Part shown: positions 58,565 to 64,000 of the stretch, one piece after another | Layout of the letters: each line of letters opens with the position of its first letter | Numbering within the stretch: position 1 is the stretch's first letter | Assembly: GCF_029051725.1 (NCBI RefSeq) | Contig: NZ_JAACFU010000019.1 | Location: forward strand, 1 to 64,000 | From: Bradyrhizobium sp. CSS354 | Lineage (GTDB): Bacteria > Pseudomonadota > Alphaproteobacteria > Rhizobiales > Xanthobacteraceae | DNA: 64,000 nucleotides | Reading direction: 5' to 3' | The notes under the pieces: generated by a model | Seen by the model: only the letters and a program-made list of their open reading frames with translations | Database searches by the model: none | What the model was told of the DNA's origin: nothing | Made by a program: the position numbers and the translations under genes

Positions 58565-59836
58565 ATGACGTCCAAAACGCAAATCGAATCACTGCAACGG
58601 CGCGCGAGCGTCTCGCGCCGCGGTTTTCTGGGAGGCCTGTCGGCGGGCGTTCTGGGGGCGGTTGCGACCGAAGCGGCGGCCGCGCAAACGCTGGCCGAAA
58701 TCCCTGATCGCGGGCCCGGCGCCGATCTCGGTGCGCACAGCGAACGATCGCGGTTCGTCAAGATCGATCGCATTCCCGAGGCGGGACCAGGCAAGCGCAA
58801 CGTCGACCCCAGTGATGCCATCAACTCCAAGACGCCGCATCAGAAGCTGGTGGGCAATATCACACCAACCGATCTGCATTACGAGCGCAGCCATTCCGGG
58901 GTGCCGGACATCGATCCCGCGCAGCACCATCTGCTCATCCATGGCCTGGTTCAGAAGCCGCTGGTGTTCAGCGTCGACGATCTCAAGCGGATGCCGTCGG
59001 TCACGCGCGTGGTCTTTATCGAATGCACCGGAAACGGCTGGGAAAACTGGAAGAAGGCAGACCCTGACCTGACGGTGCAGAACACGCATGGCCTCGTCAG
59101 CACCAATGAGTGGACTGGCGTTCCGCTGAAGTTCCTCATTGGTCTCGCGGGCAAGGAGAAGAACTCGAACTGGATGCTCGCGGAGGGAGGCGACGGCGCG
59201 GGCGTCGACCGCAGCATTCCGTTGACCGACGAAATCGTGAACGAGGCCTTTGTCGCCTACGGTCAGAACGGCGAACCACTGCGCCCCGCGCACGGGTTTC
59301 CAATGCGACTGGTGATGCCGGGTTTCGAGGGCAACCTCAACATCAAATGGCTGCGCCGTCTCAAGTTCGGCACTGAGCCCTTGATGACCCGCTGGGAGAC
59401 GGCGCGCTACACGCAGCTGCTCGCCAACGGCAAGGCCCGCCAGTTCCAGCTGAGGATGGAAACCAACTCCGTCATCACGCAGCCCTCGGGCACGATGCAG
59501 ATCCAGCCCGGCTACAACATTATCTCCGGTCTCGCCTGGAGCGGCCATGGCAAGATCGCCAGGGTCGAGATATCGACTGACGGCGCGAAAATCTGGAAAC
59601 AGGCGCAGCTGAATCAGCCGGTGCTGTCGAAGGCCCAGGTTCGATTTCAGATGGATTGGGTCTGGGACGGTAAGCCGACAAGGATCGTGAGCCGCGCGAC
59701 CGACGAGCAAGGCAACGTTCAGCCGGACCGGCAGTCCTTCATCGCCGCGATGGGGACCAATGCGCTGTTCCACTACAACGCCCAGCAGACCTGGAGCATC
59801 GACGAGGCCGGGAGGGTCCGCAATGTCCTCGCATAA
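58565..59836 (+). CDS. soxC: Sulfite dehydrogenase, molybdopterin subunit (SoxC)
   Basis: 423 residues from ATG 58565, which has GGAG 6 nt upstream. Tat signal SVSRRGFLGGLSAGVLGAVATEAAA. Molybdopterin domain of the sulfite oxidase family: ITPTDLHYERSHSGVPDIDPAQHHLLIHG, VVFIECTGNGWENW with Cys154 as the molybdenum thiolate ligand, GLVSTNEWTGVPLKFLI, RPAHGFPMRLVMPGFEGNLNIKWLRRLKF; the dimerisation domain follows from about 300. SoxC works with the cytochrome SoxD, whose gene overlaps by 14 bp. Together they oxidise the sulfane sulfur bound to SoxYZ or act as sulfite dehydrogenase. The other sox genes are not in the window. Confidence 0.92.
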   Translation: MTSKTQIESLQRRASVSRRGFLGGLSAGVLGAVATEAAAAQTLAEIPDRGPGADLGAHSERSRFVKIDRIPEAGPGKRNVDPSDAINSKTPHQKLVGNITPTDLHYERSHSGVPDIDPAQHHLLIHGLVQKPLVFSVDDLKRMPSVTRVVFIECTGNGWENWKKADPDLTVQNTHGLVSTNEWTGVPLKFLIGLAGKEKNSNWMLAEGGDGAGVDRSIPLTDEIVNEAFVAYGQNGEPLRPAHGFPMRLVMPGFEGNLNIKWLRRLKFGTEPLMTRWETARYTQLLANGKARQFQLRMETNSVITQPSGTMQIQPGYNIISGLAWSGHGKIARVEISTDGAKIWKQAQLNQPVLSKAQVRFQMDWVWDGKPTRIVSRATDEQGNVQPDRQSFIAAMGTNALFHYNAQQTWSIDEAGRVRNVLA

Positions 59837-60371
59837 TAATCGGCTTGTCGCTGCGGCTCTCGCGCTCGGCCTGCTCGCGGCGCCCGCATCTGCATTCGAT
59901 TTCGGCCGTCCCGCGACTCCGGAGGAGATCAAGCTATGGGACATCGACGTGACACCCGATGGCAAGGGGCTGCCTGTCGGCAGCGGCACGGTTGCGCAGG
60001 GTAAGCAGGTCTTCGCCGACAATTGCACGGCCTGTCATGGCGACAACGGCCAGGGCGGGATCAAGGATCGTCTGGCCGGTGGGCAGGGCACACTCGCCTC
60101 CAGCGCGCCGGTCAAGACCGTCGGCAGCTTCTGGCCCTATGCGACGACCTTGTACGACTACATCCACCGCGCGATGCCATATCCCACACCGGGTTCGCTC
60201 AGCACCGACGACACCTATGCCGTCACGGCCTACATCCTGAGTCTGAATGGCATCGTTCCTCCCGACGGCAAGGTTGATAAGGACAGCTTGCCGAAGATCA
60301 AGATGCCCAACCGCGACGGCTTCATTCCGGACCCGGAATTCGATCCGGCAAAACTATTCCGCAAGAAATGA
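59823..60371 (+). CDS. soxD: SoxD-type c-type cytochrome
   Basis: 182 residues from ATG 59823, overlapping the soxC stop by 14 bp. Signal peptide RLVAAALALGLLAAPASA. Heme c motif C68-x2-C71-H72 in NCTACHGDNGQGGI; Met118 in HRAMPYPTPGSL is the probable distal ligand. Further family text: PATPEEIKLWDIDVTPDGKGLPVGSGTVAQGKQVF and ILSLNGIVPPDGKVDKDSLPKIKMPNRDGFIPDP. It carries one heme and is shorter than diheme SoxD of Paracoccus. It accepts electrons from SoxC in the periplasm. Confidence 0.9.
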   Translation: MSSHNNRLVAAALALGLLAAPASAFDFGRPATPEEIKLWDIDVTPDGKGLPVGSGTVAQGKQVFADNCTACHGDNGQGGIKDRLAGGQGTLASSAPVKTVGSFWPYATTLYDYIHRAMPYPTPGSLSTDDTYAVTAYILSLNGIVPPDGKVDKDSLPKIKMPNRDGFIPDPEFDPAKLFRKK

Positions 60372-60381
60372 GCGTGTGATC

Positions 60382-60852
60382 ATGAGGGTTTCGGCGCTGC
60401 TCAAGATCCTCGTTCTGGTTGCTGCGACATGTTTATGGGAGACCCAAGCAATGGCCGTCGACGGACTGATCACGATCAGGAGCAGTTTCGGCCCTGAAGA
60501 GACGATGAAGCGGCTGGAAGCCGAGGTGACGGCCAAGGGTCTCACAATATTCGCCCATGTCGATCATGCCGCGGGCGCCGCCGCTGCCGGTCTGCCGTTG
60601 CGCCCGACCAATCTCATCATCTTCGGGAACGCAAGGGGTGGTACGCCATTGATGCAGCAGTCGCAGACCAGCGGCATCGATCTGCCGCTGAAGGCGCTGG
60701 TCTGGCAGGACGAACAAGGCGCGACCTGGCTGTCCTACAATGATCCGGCGTATATCGCCGGGCGTCACGGCATCGGCGAGCCGGCCAAGGCTGCAATTGT
60801 CACTATGACGGCGGCCCTGCACGCGATCGCGACCAAGGTCACCGCCCCCTAG
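60382..60852 (+). CDS. Exported DUF302 protein
   Basis: 156 residues. Signal peptide ALLKILVLVAATCLWETQAMA. DUF302 fold: GLITIRSSFGPEETMKRLEAEVTAKGLTIFAHVDHAAGAAAAGLPLRPTNLIIFGNARGGTPLMQQSQTSGIDLPLKALVWQDEQGATWLSYNDPAYIAGRHGI. This domain is frequent next to sulfur or redox genes; its function is not established. It follows soxD by 10 bp in the same orientation, so it is presumably part of the soxCD transcript. Confidence 0.87.
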   Translation: MRVSALLKILVLVAATCLWETQAMAVDGLITIRSSFGPEETMKRLEAEVTAKGLTIFAHVDHAAGAAAAGLPLRPTNLIIFGNARGGTPLMQQSQTSGIDLPLKALVWQDEQGATWLSYNDPAYIAGRHGIGEPAKAAIVTMTAALHAIATKVTAP

Positions 60853-60897
60853 CGCAATGGGACGACCGCGCGACGCGTGCGCCATGAGGAGAGATCC

Positions 60898-61251
60898 ATG
60901 AACAGCACAGACGGGCAACCGGAATCACCCGCTCCCGGGGACGGCAAGATCGCCAGATGGGCGGTCATAGCGGTGTTATGCGCCCTCCTCGTCGGTGCCG
61001 GCGCGCTCGGCTATCTCGGCTGGTTCAGCACGACAACGGAGGTGCCAGCGTCGGGGTATGTCGCACTGGTGCTCGGTGTCGTGTTTTCGCTGGTCGTCGG
61101 CATCGGCTTGATGGCGCTGGTGTTCTACAGCAGCCGCAAGGGTTATGACGAACCGGCGGTGCTGATCCGGGAGCCGGAGAGCGATTCGAACGAAGAAAGC
61201 GTCAGCTCAGGCTCCACCACACCGAGCGAGCGCACCGAGAGAGTCCGCTGA
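60898..61251 (+). CDS. Small membrane protein
   Basis: 117 residues with GAGGAGAGATCC directly before the ATG. Two hydrophobic helices: WAVIAVLCALLVGAGALGYLGWF (about 20-42) and GYVALVLGVVFSLVVGIGLMALVFY (about 53-77), with polar, Ser/Glu-rich C-terminus (ESDSNEESVSSGSTTPSERTERVR). Last gene of the soxC-soxD-DUF302 run. Function unknown. Confidence 0.78.
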   Translation: MNSTDGQPESPAPGDGKIARWAVIAVLCALLVGAGALGYLGWFSTTTEVPASGYVALVLGVVFSLVVGIGLMALVFYSSRKGYDEPAVLIREPESDSNEESVSSGSTTPSERTERVR

Positions 61252-61269
61252 GCCGGATGCTCGCTTCGA

Positions 61270-61400
61270 ATCCCGGGGGTCTTCGTCCTCTCCGCCGGAC
61301 GCACGCCGCCGAAATATCGGGACACCTCGGCATGGAGATGCAATGCGACGAGGTCGGCCAGGTGATCCTCACGAAAGCCTCTCGGCGCTTAGCCTGCCAA
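61270..61400 (-). pseudogene. Broken 5' fragment of a GNAT gene
   Basis: On the minus strand the DNA reads LSAERL, a one-base insertion, then EDHLADLVALHLHAEVSRYFGGVRPAERTKT, matching residues about 9-43 of the GNAT product at 57904-58401 (LTAERLREDHLAHLVALHLDADVSRYLGGVRSAERTKT). Similarity fades after RTKT. It is frameshifted and truncated, in the same orientation as the intact gene, and lies immediately after the small membrane protein gene. The rest of the 61252-61562 gap holds no gene. Confidence 0.8.
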
Positions 61401-61562
61401 TACTCAATTGTTCCGTTGGGAACAGATAGCCGTTTCAATGGTGGAGAGTCGTGGAACATTGACGCGGAATAACTTGGCTGGCAGTGCTTTTCACCGTGGC
61501 AAGGACGCGCTTTAGTTGGGGTGACGGTCTCCCCGGGGCGAATGTTCTGAAGCGGAGTGGCA

Positions 61563-62738
61563 ATGGATTTCGAGCGCGACATAGCCAAGGTCAGCGGAAT
61601 CGCTGCGGTCTCGACCATCCTGGACGTGGTCAGCCGGACCACCGGCATGGGGTTTACCGCCGTTGCCCGCGTCACCGAGGACAGGTGGATCACGTGTGCC
61701 TCGCGTGACGAGCTTGCGTTCGGGCTGAAACCCGGTGACGAGCTCAAGGTCGAGACCACGATCTGCCATGAGATCCGGCAGAGCCGTGACGCCGTCGTCA
61801 TCGAGAATGTCAGCGAAGACGCCGCGTACTGCACGCATCACACACCTGCGCAATATGGCTTCCAAAGCTACATCTCCGTGCCGATCATTCTTCCCGACGG
61901 TTCATTCTTCGGAACTCTTTGCGCCATCGATCCGAAGCCGCGCAAGCTTCGGACCCCCGAGATCATCGGCATGTTCAAGCTTTTTGCGGAGCTGATCGCG
62001 TCTCATCTCGATGCGGCCGAGCGCGTCGAGCTGATCGAGAACCGGCTCGCGCTGGAACAACGCAATGCCGAACTGCGCGAGCAGTTCATTGCCGTGCTCG
62101 GTCACGACCTCAGAAACCCTCTTGCCTCGATCCAGGGCGGCCTGCGGCTTCTGAACAAGAAGGTCGATGACGAGGGCAAGAACTGGATCAACCTGCTGCA
62201 GGGAAGCGTGGCCCGGATGGCGGGCCTGATCGACAATGTCATGGACTTCGCCCGCGCGCGGCTCGGCTCCGGGATGCAGCTCAAGCTGAAAGAACAGCCG
62301 CTCGAGCCTGTCATCAAGCAAATTGTCGCGGAGTTCGAGAACGTGCATCCGGATCGTGTGATTGAAACGGTGGTCAACGTTCCGGTGAGTGTGAGGATCG
62401 ACGCCGACCGCATAGGTCAGATGCTGTCCAATCTTCTCGGCAACGCGATTTCCTATGGCGCCGCCGACGAGCCGATCAGGGTGCTGGCGCAGACGACCGA
62501 AGCCGGCTTCGACATCAGCGTTATCAACAAAGGCGCGCCAATTCCGGCTGATGCGATCCCGCGCCTCTTCACTGCGTTCGATCGTGGCGACGTTCTGCCG
62601 AACCAGAAGGGGCTTGGGCTCGGATTGTACATCGCCCAGGAGATCGCGCGTGCCCATGGCGGGTTGATCGCCGCGTCGTCGATGCGGGATGAAACGGTGT
62701 TCACCGCGTCGTTCCCGGCAACACAGGCCAGCGGCTGA
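61563..62738 (+). CDS. GAF-domain sensor histidine kinase
   Basis: 391 residues from ATG 61563 (GCGGAG 5 nt upstream; GTG 61557 also possible). Soluble. GAF domain at about 18-155 (GIAAVSTILDVVSRTTGMGFTAVARVTEDRWITCASRDELAFGLKPGDELKVETTICHEI, GFQSYISVPIILPDGSFFGTLCAIDP). Kinase core: His181 in AVLGHDLRNPLASIQGG, N box LSNLLGNAISYG, G2 KGLGLGLYIAQEIARAHGG. No response regulator gene is adjacent, so it is an orphan kinase. The GAF ligand is unknown; cysteines in TICHE and LCAID are typical of redox or light-sensing GAFs but are not diagnostic. Confidence 0.9.
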   Translation: MDFERDIAKVSGIAAVSTILDVVSRTTGMGFTAVARVTEDRWITCASRDELAFGLKPGDELKVETTICHEIRQSRDAVVIENVSEDAAYCTHHTPAQYGFQSYISVPIILPDGSFFGTLCAIDPKPRKLRTPEIIGMFKLFAELIASHLDAAERVELIENRLALEQRNAELREQFIAVLGHDLRNPLASIQGGLRLLNKKVDDEGKNWINLLQGSVARMAGLIDNVMDFARARLGSGMQLKLKEQPLEPVIKQIVAEFENVHPDRVIETVVNVPVSVRIDADRIGQMLSNLLGNAISYGAADEPIRVLAQTTEAGFDISVINKGAPIPADAIPRLFTAFDRGDVLPNQKGLGLGLYIAQEIARAHGGLIAASSMRDETVFTASFPATQASG

Positions 62739-62964
62739 GAAGGCGTGCCACGCTCCAGTATCTGGCCGTCACCGAGCGTCTGGCCAATTCTCGGACAATG
62801 CCATCATGCGCCTGTTTTGCCCGACGGCGCAACCGGCCTTATGTGCCGGCGTGGGTCGGGCCAGCTACGGTCAGCTGATTTTAGCACACGCGTAACCCAT
62901 TGATCTCACAGCGTCGGTCTACTGTGCATGGGGTTGTTTTCGCGCTTTTTAGTTTCGAGAGGGG

Positions 62965-64000
62965 TTAGCCCGCCCCGAACGCGAGCGCGACATTGTAGGT
63001 CAGAAGGCTCGCGGCGTAGGCCAGCACCAGCATGTAGAAGAAGGTGACGGCCATCCAGGTCCAGCTTCCGGTCTCGCGCCGGATCACGGCCAGCGTGGAT
63101 GCGCATTGCGGGGCGAAGATGTACCAGGCCAGCATCGACAGCGCGGTCGCGAGCGACCATTTCGTCGCCAGCACCTGGCCGATCTGCTCGGCCGCTTCCT
63201 TGCCGCCTTCGATCGCATAGACGGTGCCGAGTGCTGCGACCGCGACCTCGCGCGCCGCCATGCCCGGGATCAGCGCGACCGCGATCTGCCAGTTGAAGCC
63301 GACCGGCGCCAGCAGCGGCTCGAGCGCCTTGCCGATGATCGCGGCCAGGCTGAAGTCGATCGCCGGCTCGGTGGCGCCGGCGGGCGGCTGCGGGAACGAG
63401 GCCAGGAACCAGATCAGCACCATCATCGAAAAGATCGTGGTGCCGGCGCGGTGCAGGAACATCTTGGCCCGCGTATAGACGCCGATCGCGATCGATTTCA
63501 GCCGCGGCATCTTGTAGTCCGGCAGCTCCAGCATGAACGGCGCCGGCGCATAGTCGCGCAGCATGAAGAACTTGATGAGGAACGAGACGGCAAGTGCGCT
63601 GGCGATGCCGATGGCATAGAGGCCGAACATCACCAGGCCCTGGAGGTTGATGAAGCCCCAGACGTCCCTGGCCGGAATGAAGGCGGAGATGATCAGCGTG
63701 TAGACGGGAATGCGCGCCGAGCAGGTCATCAGCGGCGCGATCAGGATCGTGGTCAACCGGTCGCGCTTGTTGTCGATCACGCGCGTCGCCATGATGCCGG
63801 GGATGGCGCAGGCAAAGCTCGACAGCAGCGGAATGAAGGCGCGGCCGTGCAGGCCGGCGCCGCCCATGATGCGGTCCATCAGGAACGCGGCACGCGCCAT
63901 GTAGCCGAAATCTTCCAGCAGCAGGATGAACAGGAAGATGATGATGATCTGCGGCAGGAACACGATGACGCTGCCGACGCCTGATATCACGCCGTTCTGA
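62965..64000 (-). CDS. feoB: Ferrous iron transporter FeoB, C-terminal part (runs off window)
   Basis: About 345 residues up to the window edge, with the 5' end beyond 64000 (the frame continues as QNGVISGVGSV). Membrane permease region: FLPQIIIIFLFILLLEDFGYMARAAFLMDRIMGGAGLHGRAFIPLLSSFACAIPGIMATRVI (first gate), TTILIAPLMTCSARIPVYTLIISAF with the conserved CSARIPVY motif, and GMAAREVAVAALGTVYAIEG; the final ALSMLAWYIFAPQCASTLAVIRRETGSWTWM is typical of FeoB. It imports Fe(II) powered by its N-terminal GTPase, here not visible. The 226-bp gap to the GAF kinase shows no gene. Confidence 0.95.
   Translation of the reverse strand, partial: QNGVISGVGSVIVFLPQIIIIFLFILLLEDFGYMARAAFLMDRIMGGAGLHGRAFIPLLSSFACAIPGIMATRVIDNKRDRLTTILIAPLMTCSARIPVYTLIISAFIPARDVWGFINLQGLVMFGLYAIGIASALAVSFLIKFFMLRDYAPAPFMLELPDYKMPRLKSIAIGVYTRAKMFLHRAGTTIFSMMVLIWFLASFPQPPAGATEPAIDFSLAAIIGKALEPLLAPVGFNWQIAVALIPGMAAREVAVAALGTVYAIEGGKEAAEQIGQVLATKWSLATALSMLAWYIFAPQCASTLAVIRRETGSWTWMAVTFFYMLVLAYAASLLTYNVALAFGAG

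Noticed and set aside
62739..62964. Possible small RNA or Fur/Irr site between the GAF kinase and feoB
   Set aside because: I see phrases that look like dispersed Bradyrhizobium intergenic text but no clear dyad, terminator or Fur/Irr box; the feoB promoter lies outside the window.
1..64000. tRNA genes, CRISPR arrays, integrases, transposases
   Set aside because: No cloverleaf with a GGTTCGAATCC-type arm, no spaced direct repeats and no recombinase domain were found by eye; a tRNAscan and CRISPR finder run would settle it.

Overview
The window reads as chromosome of a Bradyrhizobium-like alphaproteobacterium (family Nitrobacteraceae). I infer this from uniformly high GC, the protein repertoire (TRAP and SulP transporters, AsmA, DUF2336, GCG-motif and Gly/Ser-rich secreted proteins, SoxCD), a ROSE-type RNA thermometer in front of a small heat-shock gene, an EcfG-type general-stress promoter and REP-like palindromes. 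About 60 protein genes fill both strands. I saw no rRNA, tRNA, CRISPR array, integrase or transposase.

Layout: 0.2-5.1 kb holds two paralogous exported alpha/beta hydrolases (the second with a LysM domain), a zinc metallopeptidase, and a dehalogenase-like hydrolase divergent from a CGNR regulator. 5.1-6.7 kb has three small proteins and a ROSE/Hsp20 unit. 6.8-11.1 kb has a tartrate/malate-type dehydrogenase with a divergent LysR, an L-aspartate dehydrogenase and a sorbosone-dehydrogenase-like protein. 11.2-15.2 kb has a palindromic repeat, a methyltransferase/epimerase/Mpo1-like lipid cluster, and an OmpA-like/Cys-rich pair. 15.3-17.8 kb is a UvrD helicase carrying an in-frame palindromic element. 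18-23.5 kb has a thioesterase, a GlcD-type oxidase, a SulP transporter and small exported proteins. 23.6-27.2 kb has a two-component system convergent with a periplasmic caspase. 27.7-31.6 kb is a TRAP transporter operon ending in a 2-hydroxyacid dehydrogenase.

From 31.6 to 43.5 kb are an orphan ABC binding protein, two GGDEF-EAL proteins, an MFS carrier, a PEP-mutase-like lyase, a MarR/hydrolase pair with twin operators, and a tandem HD-GYP protein, so three c-di-GMP enzymes lie within about 10.5 kb. 43.6-45.6 kb has a stress-promoter gene and three low-complexity secreted proteins. 45.7-47.7 kb is a TetR/cytochrome P450 pair with a 28-bp operator. 47.9-53.0 kb has AsmA, DUF2336 and a small partner.

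53.1-57.9 kb is a LysR-controlled group of enzymes that all carry export signals (CMD, cupin, ABM, DUF1330) plus an MFS exporter. A GNAT gene, SoxC-SoxD, a DUF302 protein and a small membrane protein follow, flanked by a broken GNAT copy. The window ends in a GAF histidine kinase and the 3' part of feoB.

Notable points: the repeat inside uvrD; the Gly/Ser-repeat cluster; the MarR and TetR operators; the relics of cupin and GNAT genes that mark past duplications. All functional calls come from reading sequence motifs; no database search was made.
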